From the NCBI RefSeq assembly GCF_009649735.1, contig NZ_WJNH01000002.1, positions 470,764 through 534,763 on the forward strand: 64,000 nucleotides of DNA, written 5' to 3'. Below the pieces are notes generated by a model. It did not search any database, was not told the DNA's origin, and saw only the letters and a list, made by a program, of their open reading frames with translations. Both the position numbers and the translations under genes were made by a program. Of this stretch, positions 1 to 7,124 are shown piece by piece; the first letter of the stretch is position 1, and each line of letters starts with the position of its first letter. The DNA is from Salinibacillus xinjiangensis (GTDB taxonomy: Bacteria; Bacillota; Bacilli; Bacillales; Alkalibacillaceae).

Positions 1-780
1 CATAAAAAAAGCAACTCTAGGGTCTTTAGATACATCCTTCCAAAGCTTCCCTTTACCTAAAGCTACAACTTCTCCTAAGAATCCTTCACCCGTTGAAAAC
101 TTCTTATTTTCAATCGAAACTTCATCAGGTCCACAAAAGAACTGAATTGAAAAATAATCGGTTTTCGTTCGTTCTGCTACGCCAATAAAACCTAGTTTCC
201 CTTTCTCTTTTACCCGTCTTAAAAGGGTCGTCATTGATAAATGCTTGGTTGCTACATCTTTAAGCGTTTCTTGTATCAAAGAAGAGGAATGAATAGAATC
301 ATTTGTATCAGCTTCAAAATGCTTCGCAATCATCTGGCAAAGTGAGCCAATCCGCTCAAGCATTTGATTTTTTTCCTCATCCGTTACCTCAGGAACTTCA
401 TCAATAACCGATTTTAAGTCTTTGGATGGATCATTTTGCTCAAAAACTTGATGGATAAACTTTCTAGTACCCTCGTCAATGACGAAGCTTGTCCAAAGAT
501 AATATTTTTGACTGGTATTAACCGCAATAGGTGCGACAAAGGTTTTGATTCCAGGTTGAAAATCATAAATAATCGGACTTGAAATATTATGAAACTGCCC
601 AATAATCCGTTTTCGCTCTTCAACTAGATCTTTTTGATCCAACAGGAAATCTACAAACCTAGAATCTCCGGAACGTCTAGTAACTTCCTCTCCCTGTTCA
701 TTCGATATCACAATCTGAATCCCTAGGAAGTTGGAAAAAGCATCTTGTAAAGTCTGAAGGTTTTTTTCCTTCTTTTCCAT
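1..780 (-). CDS. GAF-domain sensor protein, 3' part cut by the window edge
   Basis: An open frame runs 260 codons from the ATG at 780 down to base 1 with no stop, so only the N-terminal part is present. Residues about 5-110 resemble PocR-type ligand-sensing domains (LQDAFSNFLG, a stretch around YYLWTSFVIDEGTR). From about residue 170 the sequence looks like a GAF domain, with a FSTGEGFLGEVVALGKGK segment followed by DVSKDPR, typical of GAF folds in bacterial signalling proteins. The output domain (kinase, phosphatase or GGDEF) lies outside the window. Its ATG overlaps the stop of the upstream winged-helix gene (TAATG), so the two are translationally coupled, with the KaiC-like ATPase gene in front. 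Sensor role is inferred from domains; the signal is unknown. Confidence 0.75.
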   Translation of the reverse strand, partial: MEKKEKNLQTLQDAFSNFLGIQIVISNEQGEEVTRRSGDSRFVDFLLDQKDLVEERKRIIGQFHNISSPIIYDFQPGIKTFVAPIAVNTSQKYYLWTSFVIDEGTRKFIHQVFEQNDPSKDLKSVIDEVPEVTDEEKNQMLERIGSLCQMIAKHFEADTNDSIHSSSLIQETLKDVATKHLSMTTLLRRVKEKGKLGFIGVAERTKTDYFSIQFFCGPDEVSIENKKFSTGEGFLGEVVALGKGKLWKDVSKDPRVAFFM

Positions 781-1019
781 TAAACCTCAACCCCATGAAC
801 CAGCTCTGGCTGATTATAGTGATAAATGGCGGTAGCCCCTTTTCCGATTACTTCAACAATATTTAAGGACACAAGATGCTCCAGTATTTTTTCTAAATCT
901 TCAGCCTTCCTTCCTAATCGAACAGAAAGGCCGTCCACAGTTTCATACGCGTATGGGTTGTTTTCAAAATATAATGTACATTCTAACTGTAAGGGTAACA
1001 TCGCTTGAGGACCATTCAT
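780..1019 (-). CDS. Small winged-helix protein
   Basis: A 79-residue protein with the layout of a single winged-helix domain: a helix-turn-helix-like segment (YAYETVDGLSVRLGRKAEDL), a second helix (LEKILEHLVSLNIVEVIG) and a wing ending in YHYNQPELV. It lies 12 bp behind the KaiC-like ATPase gene and overlaps the next gene by one base, so the three are probably one operon. Such small proteins bind DNA or act as protein-protein adaptors; nothing in the sequence decides between these. I do not recognise a named family. Confidence 0.7.
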   Translation of the reverse strand: MNGPQAMLPLQLECTLYFENNPYAYETVDGLSVRLGRKAEDLEKILEHLVSLNIVEVIGKGATAIYHYNQPELVHGVEV

Positions 1020-1031
1020 GTTTCATTCCTC

Positions 1032-2462
1032 CTAAACTAACCGAATGAACGGCTTTTCATCAATTTTTTCAACAAGCAGTGGTTCGGAAATAGTACCATT
1101 CGGCGTTTTAGTAATTTGTAAAAACTGATAATTTCCGTCTACCCAAGTACGTATCACACCATTACTAGATCGCTCCACAAAACCAGACGTTTCCTCACCT
1201 AACTCTTTAAAGTTGGTAAAGACTAGCGTGCTCACACCTAACGAACTAATTTTGGCTACTTCAACCCCGAAATACAGCTTCACAAATTCGCTACCCCTTT
1301 GTGAGGCAATCGTATTTAAATCATAATAAACAAACCATTTTTCACCGTTTGCAACGCCCTGCTCGATCATTGAGAAAATCTGTTCATTCATGACACGTCG
1401 ATATTGCTCATTATCTAAATCAGATACATTGATGATTGCGTCTTTGTATTCTTTAGGTACATTACGGCGATAATGCTCAACGAAGGTAATGTTGCCTTCT
1501 TTTACAATTTGGGCTAAATCCAAGTCATATTTTTTGAAGTTCGATTCTAGTTCTGAAATAGTGGTTAGGCTAGAAAGGAAAATTAATAGTTTTTGACCTG
1601 CTTTAATTCGCCCCGACTTAATAGCAGTTACAATATACCTGTAATTGGATTTGCTGTTTGTATCAATGGTAAAGGTAGCTCCATCATGAATCCCTCCACC
1701 AAGGATTCGATCCATCGCTGGTATAGCAGTTGGGACAGTGTCTACAGGTGCTGTAATCACTTCATCCTCCACCATCGAAAGGGCAGGAATGAGGTAAATT
1801 CCTTCATCTGTAATTCGATATAGGTGTTCGCCCTCTTGTATTCTACTTCCGCGCATTTTGGTCACTTCCAAGGTTCGCTTTCGGTAGTTTTTGGAGTAAG
1901 GCTTTAAGGTAAGGGTAATGACACCATCCACTAGATAATTAATGAAAGAAACGTTTTCCTCTTCCACAGATGTCATTTCCTTTAGTAGAATTGAAGTTAA
2001 TTGATACTTACGTAAGGTATTCCGGAATGAGTAAATCACCTTTCTCTGTTCCTCAATCGATGCGTAGGAATATTGAAATAAACTAATGCTGTCGACCACA
2101 ATTCGTTTGCATCCGATTTCATGGATAAGGTGCTCAAACAGACCATCTGGTTTCATCATTTGATCCATAAGAACCTCAGGAGATAATGTAATGACGCGAA
2201 GTTTATTTTCCTCTTCAAGCTTACGAATATCCCATCCAAATGCTTTCATATCCTTATATATTTGATCAGGGAACTCTTCAAATGTGATATAAATACCAGG
2301 CTCGTCATGCTGAACAGCCCCCTGATATAAAAACTGCATTCCTAAGAGTGTTTTCCCAGTTCCCGGAAAACCCTCTACTATAACTGTATTCCCTCTAGGT
2401 ATGCCACCATATAAAACCCGGTCTAACCCATTAACACCTGTATTCACAACATTGTTGTTCAT
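1032..2462 (-). CDS. KaiC-like RecA-superfamily ATPase, dual domain with degenerate C-terminal half
   Basis: A 476-residue protein with two KaiC-type domains. The N-terminal half has a Walker A motif GFPGTGKT at residues 31-38, the paired glutamates FEE at 61-63 seen in KaiC as catalytic residues, and a Walker B IVVDS at 121-125. The C-terminal half (from about residue 240) keeps the fold pattern (PAMDRILGGGIHDGATFTI) but has no Walker A lysine, so it should not hydrolyse ATP. There is no circadian partner kaiA or kaiB here; in non-cyanobacteria such proteins are linked to signal transduction. A strong AGGAGG site precedes the ATG. First gene of a cassette with a winged-helix protein and a GAF-containing sensor. 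Confidence 0.85.
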   Translation of the reverse strand: MNNNVVNTGVNGLDRVLYGGIPRGNTVIVEGFPGTGKTLLGMQFLYQGAVQHDEPGIYITFEEFPDQIYKDMKAFGWDIRKLEEENKLRVITLSPEVLMDQMMKPDGLFEHLIHEIGCKRIVVDSISLFQYSYASIEEQRKVIYSFRNTLRKYQLTSILLKEMTSVEEENVSFINYLVDGVITLTLKPYSKNYRKRTLEVTKMRGSRIQEGEHLYRITDEGIYLIPALSMVEDEVITAPVDTVPTAIPAMDRILGGGIHDGATFTIDTNSKSNYRYIVTAIKSGRIKAGQKLLIFLSSLTTISELESNFKKYDLDLAQIVKEGNITFVEHYRRNVPKEYKDAIINVSDLDNEQYRRVMNEQIFSMIEQGVANGEKWFVYYDLNTIASQRGSEFVKLYFGVEVAKISSLGVSTLVFTNFKELGEETSGFVERSSNGVIRTWVDGNYQFLQITKTPNGTISEPLLVEKIDEKPFIRLV

Positions 2463-2563
2463 AGTGGGCCTCCTAACTCATGTGCAAAATCATAGTTAAC
2501 TAGATTATATACTAGAAATGGAAGAAAGTATATCTTTTAAAAATTCAGGTTTCATGCCTCCCA

Positions 2564-2592
2564 TTGCCAAAATTATGTATTTTTGTTACAAT
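2564..2592 (+). promoter_or_regulatory. Sigma-A type promoter
   Basis: TTGCCA (2564-2569), a 17-bp spacer and TACAAT (2587-2592). It points toward the zinc-ribbon gene at 2743 and leaves a leader of about 140 nt that is AT-rich. I see no T-box or riboswitch consensus in that leader. Confidence 0.5.
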
Positions 2593-2742
2593 ATAATTCC
2601 AATATTCAGACTCTTTATTGCTTCTTTTTTCTTCTAACATACATCTGTTTCTGAGCTTGTACAACCATCCACAACAAGTGATTAGTTTTATTTTCATTTC
2701 ATAAATATTAAATAGGCAATTATTCGGAAGGAGTGAGTTTAT

Positions 2743-3036
2743 TTGAAAAGAATTTTATTCAATGAACTGGAAGAACCGTGTAAAAAATGTGAGGGAAAGG
2801 GTTACGTTGAGAACTTCTCCAATTACTTCCAAGAGATATTAGAGGATCTAGAATTACGATACCCGACCTATGAACAGGCCATGGCCATTGCCCGAGATAA
2901 ATTTGGTGAAGAAATCTCTGAAGAAATTTGTCCTGAATGTAATGGAAACAAGGTCGTTCCAAACCAGAATGGTCAAGTACTTATATCGAACAAGGATCTA
3001 ATTGTTGAGTTTTTGCAAAAACAGAATTTGATTTAA
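2743..3036 (+). CDS. Small zinc-ribbon protein with two CxxC motifs (DnaJ/anti-TRAP-like)
   Basis: A 97-residue protein starting at TTG behind a GGAAGGAGTGAG ribosome binding site. It carries CKKCEGKGY at residues 13-21 and CPECNGNK near residues 63-70, a pair of CxxCxGxG-like half-sites as in the DnaJ zinc domain, separated by a helical insert of about 45 residues. The C-terminal end (LISNKDLIVEFLQKQ) resembles the tail of Bacillus anti-TRAP (RtpA), which also has the CxxCxxxG pair, but RtpA is only 53 residues and lacks the insert. Zinc binding is well supported; an RNA-binding-protein antagonist role is only a possibility. Confidence 0.75.
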   Translation: MKRILFNELEEPCKKCEGKGYVENFSNYFQEILEDLELRYPTYEQAMAIARDKFGEEISEEICPECNGNKVVPNQNGQVLISNKDLIVEFLQKQNLI

Positions 3037-3171
3037 TCTCTTTATGTAAAGAGGAGGTAAACTGGGCAATCAATCGTTACCTCAAAACAACCTCACATTT
3101 CCTCAAAATTTCCTCCCTCTTTATTGTCTTCTTTTTCCATAAGCCTTAAGATACAACTAGAGGTGAAAACA

Positions 3172-3861
3172 ATGGAAAAAAGAATTGCTGTTTCATTCAG
3201 CGGAGGAAAAGACTCCACACTCGCATTACACCGCATAATCCAATCCCATGACCGGAAAGTTGATTGTCTATTTACAACCGTTACTGAGAACTATCAACGG
3301 ACAAGCATGCATGGAGTAAGAGAATCACTTCTAGAACAACAAGCTCAAGCCATGCAAATACCGTTACGGAAAATCACCATTCCTTCCACCTGCACAAACG
3401 AAATCTATGAGTCTATCATGGGCGACGCTATTCAAAAGCTGGTTGATGATGGAGTCACACATATGATGTTTGGCGACATTCATTTAAAGGATGTCAAAGA
3501 ATATCGTGAGAACATGCTGAGCCGTACACCTATTAAACCCATCTTTCCTATTTGGGGTGAAAAAACGGATGATTTAATGGATGAATTTTTGAACCTTGGT
3601 TATAAAACTGTCTCTACTTGTGTCGATAGCAAGCAGTTAGACCCTGCATTTGTCGGTAGAGTCATAGATGATCAATTCATTAAAGATCTTCCTAATGATG
3701 TGGATCCTTGTGGAGAAAACGGTGAGTTTCATACGTTTGTGTTTGATGGACCATTGTTTCAAAAGCCTATCCATTTTTCCGTTTCTGATGAACGAACGGT
3801 TAGAAAGGATCTATTTACGGGGGAAGACCGGTTTTATTATGTTGATTTACGACCGGAATGA
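3172..3861 (+). CDS. Dph6-like ATP pyrophosphatase (PP-loop amide ligase family)
   Basis: A 229-residue protein of the adenine nucleotide alpha hydrolase superfamily. The PP-loop SFSGGKDST lies at residues 8-16, and the family segments TMHGVRE-like (TSMHGVRESL), MMFGDIHLKDVKEYRE and the C-terminal DPCGENGEFHTFVFDGP are all present. Archaeal and eukaryotic relatives make diphthamide on elongation factor 2, which bacteria lack, so the usual label diphthine-ammonia ligase should not be taken literally; an unknown ATP-dependent amidation is more likely. The ATG at 3172 is preferred over an upstream in-frame start because AGAGGTG lies just before it. An intrinsic terminator follows. Confidence 0.85.
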   Translation: MEKRIAVSFSGGKDSTLALHRIIQSHDRKVDCLFTTVTENYQRTSMHGVRESLLEQQAQAMQIPLRKITIPSTCTNEIYESIMGDAIQKLVDDGVTHMMFGDIHLKDVKEYRENMLSRTPIKPIFPIWGEKTDDLMDEFLNLGYKTVSTCVDSKQLDPAFVGRVIDDQFIKDLPNDVDPCGENGEFHTFVFDGPLFQKPIHFSVSDERTVRKDLFTGEDRFYYVDLRPE

Positions 3862-3867
3862 ATGAGG

Positions 3868-3897
3868 AAAGCTCCATTTGTGGATGGAGCTTTTTTT
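3868..3897 (+). terminator. Intrinsic terminator after the Dph6-like gene
   Basis: Inverted repeat AGCTCCAT / ATGGAGCT (8 bp) with a 6-nt loop, followed by a run of seven T. Confidence 0.85.
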
Positions 3898-3938
3898 GAT
3901 GCTTTTTCGGTTGCTTGGCATGGTGTGACTTGGGTGTG

Positions 3939-4090
3939 TTCAGCATTTTGTTCGTTAGGTCTAGCAAATGTGAAATGAACTTTAGCAGGCCACAGTGATT
4001 CTTCAGCAAACTCAACCGTAACTTTAGCACTCAGAGCAACCTTCAGCAATTTGCCCAGTACTTTTTAGCATATAACCATAAAACTTCAGC
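3939..4090 (-). repeat. 21-bp-phased array of eight TGCTRAA motifs (minus orientation)
   Basis: On the plus strand TTCAGC, TCTAGC or TTTAGC begins at 3939, 3960, 3981, 4002, 4023, 4042, 4064 and 4085, giving steps of 21, 21, 21, 21, 19, 22 and 21 bp. Read on the minus strand this is GCTRAA or GCTAGA. The bases between motifs are not conserved. The region is intergenic, between a terminator and the sirtuin gene. The same motif and spacing pattern recur on the plus strand at 38114-38624. Confidence 0.85.
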
Positions 4091-4094
4091 ACTT

Positions 4095-4151
4095 GCGCCG
4101 CGCCACCGCCGCGCCCGCGACCCGCATCACACAGCACCACCCCCCAACCCA
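4095..4151. other. Abrupt GC-rich, C-skewed patch
   Basis: This stretch is almost entirely G and C with runs of GCGCC, CCGC and CCCCCC, unlike the AT-rich DNA around it. It directly abuts the phased TGCTRAA array and lies upstream of the sirtuin gene. No reading frame or hairpin terminator explains it. Confidence 0.6.
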
Positions 4152-4224
4152 CAGAATTGCCTACACCCTCAAACTATATTAAGATAAACTCAAATCAAAA
4201 TCACGCTTAGAATGAGGTGGAAAG

Positions 4225-4926
4225 ATGCAATTAAAAAACTGGCTCCAGCAATCAAATTATACGGTTGTTTTCACCGGAGCAGGCATGTCAACAGAAAGTG
4301 GCTTACCTGACTTCCGATCATCTAGTGGAGTTTGGAAGAAAAAGGATCCCAGTAAAATAGCAAGCACTGAGGCTTTAAATGATAATGTACAGGAATTCAT
4401 TGATTTTTATCGCGAACGAGTGCTTGGGGTGAAGGAATACAAGCCACATCAGGGACATTACATTCTGGCGGAATGGGAGCAGCAAGGTTTGGTCCAGTCT
4501 ATCATCACTCAAAATGTCGATGGGTTTCATCAGGAGGCTGGCTCGAAGCGTGTGGCAGAGCTCCACGGTACTTTGCAAAAGCTGCATTGCCAAACCTGCG
4601 GAAAGGTTTACAGTAGTGAGCAATATGTTCATGAAGAATATGAATGTGAGTGTGGTGGGATTTTACGTCCGTCTGTGGTTTTATTTGGTGAGTCCCTGCC
4701 GCAGGATGCTTTTCAGCTAGCCTATGAGGAGTCGGAAAAGGCTGAATTATTTATTGTACTTGGCTCTTCTTTATCGGTTACTCCGGCCAATCAATTTCCA
4801 TTGATTGCAAAGGAAATTGGGGCAAGGTTGGTCATCGTCAATCGGGATGAAACAGAATTTGACAGATTTGCCGATTTGGTCATCCACAATCAACCTGTAG
4901 GGGAACTTTTAGCAGAACTTAAATAA
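4225..4926 (+). CDS. Sir2-family NAD-dependent protein deacylase
   Basis: A 233-residue sirtuin that removes acyl groups from lysines using NAD+. It shows the NAD-binding GAGMSTESGLPDFRS (18-32), TQNVDG (95-100), the catalytic His114 in ELHG, and a structural zinc site of four cysteines at 122, 125, 141 and 143. The late NAD-binding motifs LGSSLSV and IVNRDET are also present. Length and motifs match Bacillus SrtN-type enzymes. Start chosen at the ATG behind GAGGTGG. It stands alone, facing the acyl-CoA synthetase across a shared terminator; in other bacteria sirtuins control acyl-CoA synthetases, but here only adjacency is seen. Confidence 0.93.
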   Translation: MQLKNWLQQSNYTVVFTGAGMSTESGLPDFRSSSGVWKKKDPSKIASTEALNDNVQEFIDFYRERVLGVKEYKPHQGHYILAEWEQQGLVQSIITQNVDGFHQEAGSKRVAELHGTLQKLHCQTCGKVYSSEQYVHEEYECECGGILRPSVVLFGESLPQDAFQLAYEESEKAELFIVLGSSLSVTPANQFPLIAKEIGARLVIVNRDETEFDRFADLVIHNQPVGELLAELK

Positions 4927-4935
4927 AAAGAATAT

Positions 4936-4966
4936 GGGTTTCTATCAATTAAATAGAAACCCTTTC
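4936..4966. terminator. Bidirectional terminator between sirtuin and acyl-CoA synthetase
   Basis: GGGTTTCTAT / ATAGAAACCC, a 10-bp perfect stem with a 7-nt loop between two convergent genes; T-rich on the plus side and A-rich before it, so it can act in both directions. Confidence 0.8.
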
Positions 4967-4975
4967 TATTGTCCA

Positions 4976-6568
4976 TTAATTCACTCGTTTTGGACCCATC
5001 CAATGCATTTCCCGCAAGCGAAATTTTTGTAGTTTACCAGTAGCTGTTTTGGGTAAGGCATCCACAAATTCTACGGCTTTTGGGGCCTTAAAATGGGCCA
5101 TGTTCGACCGGCAATACTCAATAATTTCTGATTCTGAAACGTTAGCATTTGGCTGTAAAACGATAATTGCCTTTGGTACCTCACCCCACGTATCATTAGG
5201 GATGGCAATTACAGCAGCCTCCATGACAGCTGGATGTTTATATAAAACCCCTTCTACCTCTGTGGAAGAAATATTCTCACCACCAGAAATGATCATATCC
5301 TTTGCCCTATCTCGAATTTCGACATATCCATCTGGATATGTCACAGCTAAGTCACCCGTGTGGAACCACCCATCCCGAATAGCTTCAGCCGTTTTTTCAG
5401 GATTTTTATAATAACCATCCATGACGACATTCCCGCGAGTAATAATTTCTCCTAGCTCTTTCCCATCCCACCTTACTTCCTCTCCATTTTGACGAACCAC
5501 CTTTGTTTCTCCATTAAAAGCTAGTTCAATACCTTGTCTAGCTTTAATCGTCGCCTGCTCATCTGCGGATATAGAGTCAAATTCTTTTTTCCACTCACAA
5601 TAAAGAATAAATGGTGAGGTTTCGGTTAAACCGTAAACATGGATCATATTTAACCCAAGGATTTCCTGTGCCTTGTGAATGAGTGCTGCTGCAGGTGGTG
5701 CACCAGCAGTCGCCATTCTTGGATTGGTTTGAATCTTTGTTTCCTTTGCCTTTGGATCATTTACTAGCATATTAATCACTGTAGGTGCCCCACATAATAA
5801 GGAGATATTTTTCTTTTCAAAAAGATCTAAAATTACAGGTGGGTCTACCTTTCGTAAGCAAACATGAGTGGCTCCTGCTGCTGTGATGGCCCAGACGCCA
5901 CCCCATCCGTTGGCATGAAACATTGGCAGGGTATGAAGATAGACATCATCATGCTGAACACCGAGGTGATACATGAAATTAGCTGCATTTAAATAATTCG
6001 CACGGTGGTTGAGCATGACTCCTTTAGGTTTTGATGTCGTTCCACTAGTATAATTGAGCGTAAGTAACTGGTTTTCATCTATTTCAACATCAGGAGGATC
6101 TACATCTGATGGAATCTTCCCGAAAAATTCTTCATAGTCCATCCCTTCAAGAGTGGTTGATTGTCCTTCCACTGATACAACAATATTTTGCTTTAGGGTA
6201 AGGTTTTCCGCCACTTCCTCAATCGGTCCGGTAAATTCTTCGTCAACAATTAACATTTTCGCATCACTATGATTGATAATATATTCTAAATCCTCAGCCG
6301 ATAGACGATAATTAAGTGGTACCATCGCTGCTCCAAGCTGTGTAATCCCATAGAAGCATTCCAACATATAATGTGTATTCGGAAGCATCACCGCTACATG
6401 ATCTCCCTTACCAATCCCTTCCTTTTGAAGGGCAGCCGATAACTGATCCGCTCTTTTTGCGAACTCTTGATAGGTAAATTGCTTATCACCATCTATGATT
6501 GCAACCTTATCTGGATAATATTTGACTGCACGACGTTTCCAATCTAATGGAGTTAGAGAAGCAAACAA
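4976..6568 (-). CDS. Acyl-CoA synthetase, AMP-forming
   Basis: A member of the ANL (AMP-binding) superfamily that activates a carboxylic acid with ATP and CoA. With a TTG start at 6568 the protein has 530 residues. It shows the phosphate-binding YTSGTTSKPKG near 173-183, YGLTET, the hinge segment GWFHTGDLAVTYPDGYVEI and the C-terminal PKTATGKLQK with the catalytic lysine. The frame stays open upstream to 6649, inside the previous gene, but AAAGGAG lies 9 nt before the TTG and the family normally begins with xxxLTPLDW, so the short form is preferred. Substrate length cannot be read; family relatives act on medium to long chains. Downstream of a membrane protein and symporter genes. Confidence 0.88.
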   Translation of the reverse strand: MFASLTPLDWKRRAVKYYPDKVAIIDGDKQFTYQEFAKRADQLSAALQKEGIGKGDHVAVMLPNTHYMLECFYGITQLGAAMVPLNYRLSAEDLEYIINHSDAKMLIVDEEFTGPIEEVAENLTLKQNIVVSVEGQSTTLEGMDYEEFFGKIPSDVDPPDVEIDENQLLTLNYTSGTTSKPKGVMLNHRANYLNAANFMYHLGVQHDDVYLHTLPMFHANGWGGVWAITAAGATHVCLRKVDPPVILDLFEKKNISLLCGAPTVINMLVNDPKAKETKIQTNPRMATAGAPPAAALIHKAQEILGLNMIHVYGLTETSPFILYCEWKKEFDSISADEQATIKARQGIELAFNGETKVVRQNGEEVRWDGKELGEIITRGNVVMDGYYKNPEKTAEAIRDGWFHTGDLAVTYPDGYVEIRDRAKDMIISGGENISSTEVEGVLYKHPAVMEAAVIAIPNDTWGEVPKAIIVLQPNANVSESEIIEYCRSNMAHFKAPKAVEFVDALPKTATGKLQKFRLREMHWMGPKRVN

Positions 6569-6606
6569 ATCTAACAACTCCTTTCTTGTAAAGAATTTAC
6601 ACCTAT

Positions 6607-7029
6607 CTATGCTACCGTTTTTCGAATAAAGTGGCCTGAGCCAAGCCAAGTCGATAATGCGAAGATGAGATAAAGCGCTTGAGTAGCATATTGTCCTTGT
6701 AGGAGTAATTGAAAACCAATTCCAAGTCCAAGGGCAGGTATTACAATTAAAAACGTACGGGCAATACGTTCAAAACCCTTTTTTTCAGGTAAGGGCCAGA
6801 TTCGTGAAAAAATAACGCCAATGGCCACACCTGATCCGACCACCACAATGATTTGTAAGATTACCTCTGGAGTGGGAAATGGCCATCCAGACATGTAATG
6901 ACCAATCAAATAAAACACTTCCACAAACAGTGTGATCCCTAAAACCTTTTTCATCACAATTACATTTAAATGGGGATGAAAGATATACAAAGCACTAAGT
7001 AAAATAAGTAGAATAAGAACTAAATTCAT
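6607..7029 (-). CDS. Four-helix membrane protein, unknown function
   Basis: A 140-residue hydrophobic protein with about four membrane segments and a positively charged loop (RIWPLPEKKGFERIAR) between the second and third. Start ATG behind GGGAGAG. It sits between a sodium:solute symporter and an acyl-CoA synthetase, all on the minus strand, with 38 bp to the latter. I do not recognise the family; its position suggests a link to uptake and activation of a short or branched carboxylate, but that is inference. Confidence 0.75.
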   Translation of the reverse strand: MNLVLILLILLSALYIFHPHLNVIVMKKVLGITLFVEVFYLIGHYMSGWPFPTPEVILQIIVVVGSGVAIGVIFSRIWPLPEKKGFERIARTFLIVIPALGLGIGFQLLLQGQYATQALYLIFALSTWLGSGHFIRKTVA

Positions 7030-7124
7030 GAAAACTCTCTCCCTTACTATAACTTTTGCGATGATGTCGAAAATTTTTTATGCCCCTCTCCCCTCAATTG
7101 GATATGAGAGGAGAAGGATTCAAG

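Noticed and set aside
2593..2742. T-box leader before the zinc-ribbon gene
   Set aside because: Checked because anti-TRAP genes can have one; no TGGNACCGCG core and the leader is too short.
7030..7124. Terminator between the symporter and the membrane protein genes
   Set aside because: CTCCTCTCA and TGAGGGGAG can pair, but no T-run follows on the minus strand, so operon continuity cannot be excluded.
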